Part shown: positions 34,081 to 41,654 of the stretch, piece after piece
Layout: every line of letters starts with the position of its first letter
Position numbering within the stretch: the stretch's first letter is position 1
NCBI GenBank assembly: GCA_943788645.1
Contig: CALSRC010000003.1
Location: 21,944 to 85,943, forward strand
Direction: 5' to 3'
DNA: 64,000 bases
From: UA16 sp002292325
GTDB taxonomy: Bacteria; Bacteroidota; Bacteroidia; Flavobacteriales_D; Sanyastnellaceae
Made by a program: the position numbers and the translations under genes
Notes under the pieces: model-generated
Database searches by the model: none
What the model saw: the letters and a program-made list of their open reading frames with translations, nothing else
Told to the model about the DNA's origin: nothing

Positions 34081-35049
34081 ATGAAAGACGGAGAAAAAGA
34101 AATCTCGATAGTTGTTCCGCTGTTCAATGAAGAGGAGAGTCTGGCAGAGTTGAAGGCTTGGATTGATGACGTGCTCAAGGATCGCGCTTACGAAGTGATA
34201 TTTGTGGATGATGGCAGCCGGGATAATTCATGGCCCATTATTCAAAAATTGGGGGCGGATGATCCTGATCAGGTCGTTGGAATTCGGATGGCTAGGAATT
34301 ACGGGAAGAGTGCGGGTTTGCAATTGGGGTTTCAAGCGGCAAAAGGGAAGGTGGTTATTACCATGGATGCTGATTTGCAAGACTCTCCCGAGGAAATTCC
34401 AGAATTGGAACGTAAAATTCTTGAGGAGGGATTTGATTTGGTAAGCGGTTGGAAAAAGAAACGTCATGATCCGCTCACTAAAACCATTCCAACTCGGCTT
34501 TACAATGCGGCTACGCGATGGGTGAGCGGAATTCGTCTGAATGACTTCAATTGCGGATTGAAGGCTTATCGCCTGGAAGTGGTCAAGGCAATTGAAGTTC
34601 AAGGTGAGATGCATCGGTACATTCCTATTCTGGCCAAGAGTGCGGGGTTTGATCGCATTGGCGAACAAGTCGTTCAGCATCAGGCGAGAAAGTACGGTAG
34701 CTCGAAGTTTGGCGTGGAACGCTTTGTCAATGGCTTTTTGGATTTGATGACCATCGGATTCATGATGCGCTTCTCTCGAAAACCCATGCACTTTTTCGGT
34801 GCGCTGGGGGCTCTAATGGCGTTGATCAGCTCAATCGGATTTGGTTGGATTCTGGTCAGTAAATTGATTTCGATTGGGCAGGGTATGCCTTCACGAAACA
34901 TCACGGAACTGTCCACATTTTACATTTCTCTCACGGGGATCATTTTGGGTGTGCAGTTCTTTTTGGCTGGATTTATCGCAGAAATGACATCGCGCAATGA
35001 TGCCAAGCGCCATTCTTACCAGGTGTCTGAAAACGTCAATCGGCCCTAG
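34081..35049 (+). CDS. GT2 glycosyltransferase, polyprenyl-phosphate sugar synthase-like (GtrB/DPM1 type)
   Basis: 322 residues. The GT-A domain shows VVPLFNEEESL, FVDDGSRDNS and the metal-binding DADLQDSPEEIP, then KKKRHDPLTK and FNCGLKAY, typical of enzymes moving a sugar from a nucleotide onto undecaprenyl phosphate. Two C-terminal TM helices (about 235-260 and 280-305) anchor it to the inner membrane. The ATG at 34081 is chosen since an in-frame start at 34027 would extend into the upstream gene. The stop codon lies in the loop of the terminator. Confidence 0.9.
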   Translation: MKDGEKEISIVVPLFNEEESLAELKAWIDDVLKDRAYEVIFVDDGSRDNSWPIIQKLGADDPDQVVGIRMARNYGKSAGLQLGFQAAKGKVVITMDADLQDSPEEIPELERKILEEGFDLVSGWKKKRHDPLTKTIPTRLYNAATRWVSGIRLNDFNCGLKAYRLEVVKAIEVQGEMHRYIPILAKSAGFDRIGEQVVQHQARKYGSSKFGVERFVNGFLDLMTIGFMMRFSRKPMHFFGALGALMALISSIGFGWILVSKLISIGQGMPSRNITELSTFYISLTGIILGVQFFLAGFIAEMTSRNDAKRHSYQVSENVNRP

Positions 35050-35070
35050 AAGGGCCGATTGAGTCTTTTT
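35037..35070 (+). terminator. Terminator overlapping the end of the GT2 gene
   Basis: CAATCGGCCCT (35037-35047), loop AGA, AGGGCCGATTG (35051-35061), then AGTCTTTTT. The stop codon TAG lies at 35047-35049, within the hairpin. Confidence 0.88.
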
Positions 35071-35109
35071 GAATAGAAGTTGCCTTTTTGGGCTCGTAAC
35101 CGTCTCGTC

Positions 35110-38082
35110 CTACCTGACCATGATGGATGTGTGCGCCGATTGCCGTCCCTGCATTCCAATGATGTTGTACATGCCTGCTTCAAAAGATGACGTATTCAAT
35201 ATCCAGTTGGAAGCGCTGGCATTGGGGACGAAAGCATATTTAGAGACCAGACGACCGGTTACATCGCGTACTTCGATTTCAATGGGTAAGTGCTCGTCCC
35301 AACCTTGACCGTTGAGGTTGGTTTCAATCTCTGTTGGATTGGGGTAGGGCGCAAATCCAATGGGATCAGGAAATTCAAACGGTGATCCACCTGTTCCAAT
35401 TTCCTCACAGTCCGTGTTAATGCCCAAATTCATGGATTCCATAAACCCGTCTTCCATGGTCGCTGTGGTCATGAGTTCGCCGTCCATCCAAACTTCAATC
35501 CAGCCTCCATTCCATCCGTCTGCGTTCATGTCCCACATGGTAACCTCGTAGCAGTCATCTGCAAGGCAAGCGGTATACGTATGTGTTGTGTTGCTTGCAT
35601 AGAACCCAGCTTCGATATTGCCGCCTGCCGCATCGGTTCCATCACTAAGGTTCCACCCGAGGCTGTTTCCATCTTCCAATGTTACGGTCACAAACGTGAC
35701 TTCATTGGTCGGACAGAATGCGAATTCGCACGAGCCGTCATCTTCTGTGGCGATGGGATTAAAATTGATTGCGCCTTCATCGGTGCATCCTACAAAAGGA
35801 TCCGGCTGGTCACCGCAATCTGCACCAATGCCAACTTGGACTTCCCCATAGCTGCCAGCTTCTAAGTTGAATTCGAGGGTTTCGTCTCCCCACGTCAAGG
35901 CCAGTACCGAGTTGTCCCACCCATCCCCGAAATCATCGAGCATGATCAGCGTGTAACATTGGGCAGGGACGCAAAAGTCGACAGGCGTGTTGGCTCCTGT
36001 TGTCATCAAGTTGGCTCCTTCCCAATAAACGATGCCATCAGCGCCCAGCAAAAACCAAGTAATTTCTGACAGCCAGCTTCCACCAGCTAAGCTTGCAGTT
36101 ACCGTGATGCCATCATCACAAACAACAGGGTAATAGCAAGAGCCGTTGTCAATTGTGGCTGATGGATCAAAGTTGCCAGCATCTGGGTCTGTGCAACCGT
36201 AGACTTCACCGCAGTTGCCATCGATGGAAAATTGGTACGTTTCCGAGCTCGCGTCATTGTCCAATGATTCATACACGAGTTGGGACCAAGCCGCATTGAC
36301 GTAGAAATAACCACCATACCATGATCCTTCACCGTTGAGGTTGGTCATTGTGGCGGTATAGCAAGCAGTAGAATCCAAGCAAACGTCGAGGTACAGAATT
36401 TCCATGTCATTGAAGCCCTGTTGATCGTACAGGACATTTCCTTCCTCATCTTCTATGGTTAACCCGACTGCCTCACCTTGAGAGAAAGTGCAGATGTAGA
36501 TCTGCCCGGGTGTTTCTCCGTCTTCACAAACCAAAGGGTAGGTACACGAGCCATTGTCCTCTGTGGCGTTGGGGTTGTAATTCAGTGCTTCTTCGTCCGT
36601 GCATCCCGGAACATAAGCTTCGCAATCCTCGACATTGACGCCTAACCCGTAGGTGATTTGGAAGACATCGGCCGGCAAATCAGTCGCGAGATCAAAAGAC
36701 AAGGTATCCTCTCCAACAACGGCAATGACTGTTCCTTCCTCTCCACCAAAGCCAGCATTGTATATGGTAAAGTTGTAGCATCCATCAGCGATACAGCCCT
36801 CATACATCCAGTTCCCATCTGCACCGGCGTATTGTATGAAATCATACCATGCGTTGTTGTCGAAGTCTGTAATGAACCAGTTGAACCATTGGGTATTGTC
36901 CCATTCGTCATCATTGCTCGTGAAATCAGCATAGATTGTGAGGGGTGTGTTATCACCACATTCTAATGGGTACAAACAGCCAGAATCAACGGTAGCCTCT
37001 GGATTGTAATTCAAGGCCTCGGAATCCATGCAGCCATAAACAGGCTGGTCAGAGCAATCACCTTCCCAATAAAAATAAGCTCCGGCACATTCCAGTTCAC
37101 AAGTGTTGTTGAACGTAATCAGTTCCCCGGTAACCCAGCTGTACCCGCATACCGGCTCGTAAGTATCATCTTCGCATTCGCACGATGGCAAGCACGTTCC
37201 ATCGTCCACTGTAGCCTCCGCATTGTAATTAGGGGCGTCTGGGTCGGTGCATCCAAAGATGTCTCCACATGAGCCATCCAATGAGAAGTCAAAACTCCAC
37301 TCGGTTTGGTCTTCAGGGAGTGTCGCATAGGCGATTTGCCCGCCTCCACTGTTGATGTAGAAATAGCCGTTGTACCATCCACCATCTCCTGCCGTGTTCA
37401 TTAAAGTGGCTGTAAAACAACCTTCACCCAGGCACAGATCAGTGTAAACGATATCTAAATCCCCAAAGCTGTTCCCGAGGTAGACGGATGCTCCATTTTC
37501 ATCGGTGATTTCGAGGGAAACGTTTTGGCCTTCGTTGAACGTACAGACGTAAAGAAGTGCGAGATCCCCACCGTCTTCGCAGGGGTAAACGCAGCTTCCG
37601 TCATCCGTGGTTGCCTGAAAATTGTAATTTGAAGCTGCCGGATCGGTGCAACCTGCAATTTCTTCATTCCCACCTCCATCTCCACCTCCTGTTTCGATAT
37701 CATCGCACTCTGAGCCCATGGACAAAACGTACGCACCATACGTTCCGTAGTCCAGGCTCATGTCTCCAAACATGATTCCCAAATCAGGAATGTTCACGCT
37801 AATGCTCGCTCCATTCCAACCGTCTCCAAAAGCGTCAAACAATTGCAAAATGTAGCATCCTTCTTCAAAGCATTGCGTAATGGCTTCGAAATCATAATCG
37901 TTGTAGTTGTCTCCTTCCACAATGACATCACCTTCGGTGGTGATGATGTTCCAACTTATTTCATCTCCCCAAGTGGCTACGGCGATCTCAATTTCGGCCT
38001 CGTATGCACAATCTGTTTGTGCGATGCTCGTTCCAATTGTGAAAAGAAAAAAGGCTGCTAAAATGAGTAGTAAAGTTTTCAT
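35110..38082 (-). CDS. Large secreted GCTD-repeat protein with Kazal-like domain and T9SS type A sorting domain
   Basis: 990 residues from ATG 38082, where a clear signal peptide begins (MKTLLLILAAFFLFTIGTSIA). Six copies of a Ca-binding-looking motif GCTDPxAxNYNPxATxDDGSC lie between about residues 145 and 770. They separate beta-sandwich modules that each contain a DxxGDGWNG or GDGGWYNGYFYI turn. Near 300-340 a Cys-rich segment (YEPVCGYSW, then NNTCELECAG) has the spacing of a Kazal-type protease inhibitor. The last 85 residues (APYPNPTEIETN, then VRDVTGRLV, GMYNIIGM, SIMVR) are a T9SS C-terminal sorting domain, so the protein is exported to the surface. Very acidic throughout. Adhesion or matrix role inferred. 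Confidence 0.85.
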   Translation of the reverse strand: MKTLLLILAAFFLFTIGTSIAQTDCAYEAEIEIAVATWGDEISWNIITTEGDVIVEGDNYNDYDFEAITQCFEEGCYILQLFDAFGDGWNGASISVNIPDLGIMFGDMSLDYGTYGAYVLSMGSECDDIETGGGDGGGNEEIAGCTDPAASNYNFQATTDDGSCVYPCEDGGDLALLYVCTFNEGQNVSLEITDENGASVYLGNSFGDLDIVYTDLCLGEGCFTATLMNTAGDGGWYNGYFYINSGGGQIAYATLPEDQTEWSFDFSLDGSCGDIFGCTDPDAPNYNAEATVDDGTCLPSCECEDDTYEPVCGYSWVTGELITFNNTCELECAGAYFYWEGDCSDQPVYGCMDSEALNYNPEATVDSGCLYPLECGDNTPLTIYADFTSNDDEWDNTQWFNWFITDFDNNAWYDFIQYAGADGNWMYEGCIADGCYNFTIYNAGFGGEEGTVIAVVGEDTLSFDLATDLPADVFQITYGLGVNVEDCEAYVPGCTDEEALNYNPNATEDNGSCTYPLVCEDGETPGQIYICTFSQGEAVGLTIEDEEGNVLYDQQGFNDMEILYLDVCLDSTACYTATMTNLNGEGSWYGGYFYVNAAWSQLVYESLDNDASSETYQFSIDGNCGEVYGCTDPDAGNFDPSATIDNGSCYYPVVCDDGITVTASLAGGSWLSEITWFLLGADGIVYWEGANLMTTGANTPVDFCVPAQCYTLIMLDDFGDGWDNSVLALTWGDETLEFNLEAGSYGEVQVGIGADCGDQPDPFVGCTDEGAINFNPIATEDDGSCEFAFCPTNEVTFVTVTLEDGNSLGWNLSDGTDAAGGNIEAGFYASNTTHTYTACLADDCYEVTMWDMNADGWNGGWIEVWMDGELMTTATMEDGFMESMNLGINTDCEEIGTGGSPFEFPDPIGFAPYPNPTEIETNLNGQGWDEHLPIEIEVRDVTGRLVSKYAFVPNASASNWILNTSSFEAGMYNIIGMQGRQSAHTSIMVR

Positions 38083-38155
38083 GAAATCGACTTTTTGCGT
38101 TGGTGTACCATGAGAACAAATAAATGCCCGAAAGGTTGCATGCCTAACCAATACT

Positions 38156-39319
38156 CTAGGAGGCAATAACACCTGAGCCCATGCACTCTGATCCATCATA
38201 CCAAGCAGCAAATTGGCCTGAAGCCACACCTGCTTGAGGTGCGTTGAACCAAACGTATAGAAAATCACCCTTTCGTTCCAGGGTTCCGGCTTGCAAAGGT
38301 TGCCGATATCGGATGCGAAATTGAAAGGCTCGTGTCTTCTCGCCGTCGGCTAACATCATGCTGGGACGAATCCAGTGCGTTTCGGAAAGTTGCATTCTCA
38401 AGCCAGAGCGGAGCAGCCCGGGATGCGTTTCGCCCTGGCCTACATACAACGTGTTGGTTTCTACATTCTTCTCAATCACAAACAAAGGGTCAGGTTTACC
38501 TCCGACTTGAATGCCGCGTCGCTGTCCGACCGTAAAGTAATGCGCACCAGAGTGTTGGCCTACGACCTGTCCGTCCTGAGCATTCCATTTTAGAGGCATG
38601 GAGGCATCAGGGGATGCAGCCTTTTTTGCGGCGGCTGTTTCAACGGGTATTTCGATGATTGCACCTGTCTTGGGTTCGAGCGCTTGCTGTAAGAAATCCG
38701 GCAATCGAACCTTTCCGATGAAGCAAAGTCCTTGGCTGTCTTTTTTATTGGCTGTAGGCAACCCGATTTCCGTGGCAATCTCGCGTACCCGCGGCTTCGT
38801 CAATTCTCCAATGGGAAAATGGGCCAAGGCCAATTGAGCTTGTGTGAGTTGGCAAAGGAAGTAGCTCTGGTCTTTATTTGAATCCACTCCACTGAGCAAT
38901 TGATATTCTTTTACGCCATTGACTTCCGCAATGGCTTTGCGACAATAATGTCCCGTTGCGACAGCTTCCGCACCTACATCCTGGGCAGCCCGGAGAAATA
39001 CGTCAAACTTGATTTCACGATTGCACAAGACGTCTGGATTCGGAGTCCTTCCGGCAGCATACTCATCAAACATGTAATCGACAATACGCTCCTTGTATTG
39101 GACGCTTAGATCCAGCACCTGAAATGGAATGCCGAGGTGTGATGCCACTAACATAGCGTCGTTGGCGTCATCAATCCAAGGACAGGCATTATCAATCACC
39201 ACAGTTTCATCGTGCCAGTTGCGCATGAAAATTCCGATGACATCATGCCCGGCTTCTTTCAACAACCAAGCTGCCACACTGGAATCCACACCTCCTGATA
39301 ATCCGACCACAATACGCAT
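38156..39319 (-). CDS. mnmA: tRNA-specific 2-thiouridylase
   Basis: Thiolates the wobble uridine of Lys, Glu and Gln tRNAs. 387 residues. The PP-loop ATP motif is GLSGGVDSSVAA at the N terminus. The catalytic Cys pair is in NPDVLCNREIKF near residue 103 and GLCFIGKVRLPDFL near 205. The C-terminal beta domain ends SGQFAAWYDGSECMGSGVI. TAACTTTG lies exactly 12 nt before the ATG, so the mRNA is probably leaderless. Confidence 0.95.
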   Translation of the reverse strand: MRIVVGLSGGVDSSVAAWLLKEAGHDVIGIFMRNWHDETVVIDNACPWIDDANDAMLVASHLGIPFQVLDLSVQYKERIVDYMFDEYAAGRTPNPDVLCNREIKFDVFLRAAQDVGAEAVATGHYCRKAIAEVNGVKEYQLLSGVDSNKDQSYFLCQLTQAQLALAHFPIGELTKPRVREIATEIGLPTANKKDSQGLCFIGKVRLPDFLQQALEPKTGAIIEIPVETAAAKKAASPDASMPLKWNAQDGQVVGQHSGAHYFTVGQRRGIQVGGKPDPLFVIEKNVETNTLYVGQGETHPGLLRSGLRMQLSETHWIRPSMMLADGEKTRAFQFRIRYRQPLQAGTLERKGDFLYVWFNAPQAGVASGQFAAWYDGSECMGSGVIAS

Positions 39320-39331
39320 GGTCCAAAGTTA
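39320..39331 (-). promoter_or_regulatory. Leaderless-type promoter of mnmA
   Basis: In gene sense TAACTTTGGACC stands directly before ATG: a perfect TAnnTTTG box at the recurrent 12-nt spacing. Confidence 0.6.
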
Positions 39332-39387
39332 CCGCCCAAGCCTGAGTGGATTGACATGTTTCTGCGTCAGACCTTAAAAAATTCATG

Positions 39388-39394
39388 TACCTTG
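39388..39394 (+). promoter_or_regulatory. Candidate promoter of the ECF sigma factor gene
   Basis: TACCTTG, identical to the -7 elements at 12558, 31106 and 33516. Here it lies 72 nt before the ATG, giving a leader of about 60 nt, unlike the leaderless genes. No distinct ECF-type promoter is recognisable. Confidence 0.4.
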
Positions 39395-39459
39395 TTTGAG
39401 TAGCGGAGAAATTGAAGCAACCATTGGATAAAGCGTGCGTCTAGAATTCGACGAAGGTC

Positions 39460-40029
39460 ATGTCAGAAAGTGAACTGCGACAACATATAGAAGGATGTAA
39501 GCGGGGTGACAGGTTGTCACAACAATGGGTTTTCCAGCGCTACTATCGCCTGATGTTCGGAGTTTGCTTGCGGTACACGAGCGATCAAGATCGTGTCCAA
39601 GACATTGTTCAAGAGGGATTTTTGAAAGTGTTCTCGAACATTGAAGGATTTACCTCGAAAGGTTCTTTTGAAGGTTGGATTAGACGAATTATGGTAAATA
39701 CCGCCATCGATGCTGTGCGCAAGTGGAAATCAAGCCGTTTGGATTCAACTGAAGACGAGCAGTTGGAGCGACTTGCTGGTCCGGAACAGGAGGAAGATGA
39801 GGTGTTGGCAGATTCATTTTCAGTGGGAGAAGTTTTACTTGCCATGGATCAGTTGTCACCGGCTTACCGAGCGGTTTTTAACTTATACGTCTTTGATAAT
39901 CACAGCCATGCTGAAATCGCTGAGAAATTAGATATTTCAGTTGGAGCTTCGAAATCGAATTTGGCGAAAGCCAAAGGTAACATCCGAGAGTTGTTGATTT
40001 TAAACTCAAGACTTGTCGCTGAGAAATGA
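39460..40029 (+). CDS. ECF-type RNA polymerase sigma factor
   Basis: 189 residues. Region 2 (about 20-90) contains YYRLMFGVCLRYTSDQDRVQDIVQEGFLKVF and WIRRIMVNTAIDAVRK, for core and -10 binding. Region 4 (about 125-180) has LSPAYRAVFNLYVFDNHSHAEIAEKLDISVGASKSNLAKAK, the -35 helix-turn-helix. No regions 1 or 3. It resembles Bacteroidota ECF factors such as SigP that act with T9SS regulation; I cannot confirm orthology. The stop is overlapped by the first ATG of the mini-ORF chain leading to the membrane-anchored partner gene. Confidence 0.92.
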   Translation: MSESELRQHIEGCKRGDRLSQQWVFQRYYRLMFGVCLRYTSDQDRVQDIVQEGFLKVFSNIEGFTSKGSFEGWIRRIMVNTAIDAVRKWKSSRLDSTEDEQLERLAGPEQEEDEVLADSFSVGEVLLAMDQLSPAYRAVFNLYVFDNHSHAEIAEKLDISVGASKSNLAKAKGNIRELLILNSRLVAEK

Positions 40030-40085
40030 AAGTTGAGAAATGAAAGTTGAGAAATGAAAGTTGAGAAATGAAAGTTGAGAAATGA
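40021..40085 (+). repeat. 14-bp tandem repeat forming a chain of coupled five-codon ORFs
   Basis: The unit GAGAAATGAAAGTT occurs four times in full (40021-40076) plus a partial fifth. The sigma stop TGA (40027-40029) overlaps an ATG at 40026. From there ATG AAA GTT GAG AAA TGA ends at 40043, overlapping the next ATG at 40040, and so on with ATGs at 40054 and 40068. The last mini-ORF stops at 40085, overlapping ATG 40082, which starts the downstream gene. Each junction is ATGA. The 14-bp unit shifts frame each time, but every unit restarts itself, so coupling would survive copy-number change. Confidence 0.9.
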
Positions 40086-41515
40086 AAGAAATTCTGAATT
40101 GGACTGAGAAGTTAAGACGGAACTTTGAAGGTTTTGAACCGAATGTCAAGGGGGACTGGAATGCTATGGAAAGGCGTTTGGACGCGTCAGGGCATTCTTC
40201 TTATCAAAGCGAAATCGTGCGTCGTATGAAGTCGGCTCAACGTTTTGCATTCGGTGCTTCTGCAATTGCTGCAGGGTTGGCGCTTTGGGTGTTGTTACCC
40301 ACGTTGAATGAATCTGACATGGTAGCAATTGCCCTTGAACAAGATTTGACCAACGAGGCTGAAACGAAAGCTTGGTCTGTTCATGATGATTCCAAGGAAA
40401 GATCTGTTAATGGTGAAGCCTCTGGTGCATATGAGGGCGTGACAAATCAGCATGTTCAACGCTTGCCGTTGAAGCTAGATCCTTCGCTTATCGGACCTTC
40501 CCTTAGCGGAACAGAGGATCCATTCGGGCGTGACGTCACGGCTCGCACAACAACGACATTTGTCCTAAATCTGCCAGAGATGACTGTGCACGCTCCGCGC
40601 GCGGCGGAAGTTGAAGATTCACCACGCACTTCCGGAAAGGAAGGAGTTGACATTGAGCGTAATGAAGGATTGAGAGTGCCGGCAGTATCAAGCGCGATGA
40701 AAGAAGAGGTTGAAGGGATAGCCAATTCTACCGTTTCAAAGGCAGTGGATGATGCGATATTTAATATCTCTGCCCAAGAGGCTTGTGCGGGTACAGAAGT
40801 TTCCTTTGCTCTGAATGGAATGAATGAGCGAGCGTCTGTGCTCTGGAATTTTGGCGATGGCGGATTTTCGCAACAAGAATCCCCTTCTCACATCTATGAA
40901 GACGCGGGTACGTATGATATTACCGTTTCAGTTCGAGCCCCGGGGGATGGCACAATTCGGACTCGAACGGTTGAAAACATGATTGTTGTGCGTCCTAAGC
41001 CTGAAGCAGAGATGAGCTGGGCGTTTGAAGATGCCAATGCGACGCGTGCAAATGTGCACTTGATTGACAATACGTTAGGCGCAAGTAGTTCAACTTGGAT
41101 TATGGGGCAACAGGACATTTCATCATCCATTATGCTTAATATTCCCGGCGAGTATCATGTGAATTTGATAGCAAGTAATGCTTTTGGATGCCAGGATGTG
41201 TCTGTTGAAACCATTCGGTTGGGAGATCGAAAGGAAGCTATTGCTCCTGCAATGTTTTCTCCAAACGGCGATGGCCGTTATGATACATTCATGCCGCTAA
41301 TGGTTATGGACTTTCGCGAGGACTGGACGTTGACCATTTGGGATGAAACCTCTCTCGTGTTCGAAACGAGTGATCTTCGAGGGCCTTGGGATGGCACATT
41401 TATGGACGGGCAAAAGGCTGTTTCCGGTAAGTCTTATGTATGGAAACTTGAAACGACAAGTAAGTCAGGTGAGCGCTACTTGTACGTTGACAATGTTTTC
41501 ATCGACGTTGATTGA
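40082..41515 (+). CDS. Membrane-anchored PKD / CHU_C-domain protein, probable anti-sigma partner
   Basis: 477 residues. The cytoplasmic N terminus (about 1-52; FEGFEPNVKGDWNAMERRL) resembles the short helical regions of Bacteroidota anti-sigma-like proteins. One TM helix (about 54-75) follows. The periplasmic part has a Ser/Thr-rich linker, a PKD domain (about 230-306; LWNFGDGGFSQQESPSHIYEDAGTYDI is its core) and a C-terminal domain (about 387-477) starting APAMFSPNGDGRYD. The latter is like the gliding-motility-associated CHU_C domain of T9SS type B cargo. Position after an ECF sigma factor and coupled translation suggest control of it. Sigma binding is inferred. Confidence 0.75.
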   Translation: MKEILNWTEKLRRNFEGFEPNVKGDWNAMERRLDASGHSSYQSEIVRRMKSAQRFAFGASAIAAGLALWVLLPTLNESDMVAIALEQDLTNEAETKAWSVHDDSKERSVNGEASGAYEGVTNQHVQRLPLKLDPSLIGPSLSGTEDPFGRDVTARTTTTFVLNLPEMTVHAPRAAEVEDSPRTSGKEGVDIERNEGLRVPAVSSAMKEEVEGIANSTVSKAVDDAIFNISAQEACAGTEVSFALNGMNERASVLWNFGDGGFSQQESPSHIYEDAGTYDITVSVRAPGDGTIRTRTVENMIVVRPKPEAEMSWAFEDANATRANVHLIDNTLGASSSTWIMGQQDISSSIMLNIPGEYHVNLIASNAFGCQDVSVETIRLGDRKEAIAPAMFSPNGDGRYDTFMPLMVMDFREDWTLTIWDETSLVFETSDLRGPWDGTFMDGQKAVSGKSYVWKLETTSKSGERYLYVDNVFIDVD

Positions 41516-41571
41516 TGTGGATATCGCACAGGAGCGAACCAATTGGGTTTATCAAGAATGGGGTAATTGAC

Positions 41572-41579
41572 TATTTTTG
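41572..41579 (+). promoter_or_regulatory. Promoter -7 element before the 1273-residue surface protein
   Basis: TATTTTTG, a perfect TAnnTTTG, 83 nt before the ATG at 41655. The leader between them is AT-rich with no evident structure. The gene could still receive readthrough from the sigma operon, whose last stop is at 41515. Confidence 0.5.
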
Positions 41580-41654
41580 CACCGTGCAACTATTTGCTTG
41601 TCCAGTAGTTTAAAATAAACAAAAGCTATTTCCTGTCCCTAGATCATTTATTCA

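Noticed and set aside
38083..38268. Upstream in-frame extension of the GCTD-repeat protein into mnmA
   Set aside because: The signal peptide starts at ATG 38082, and the extension would overlap the end of mnmA and hide the signal.
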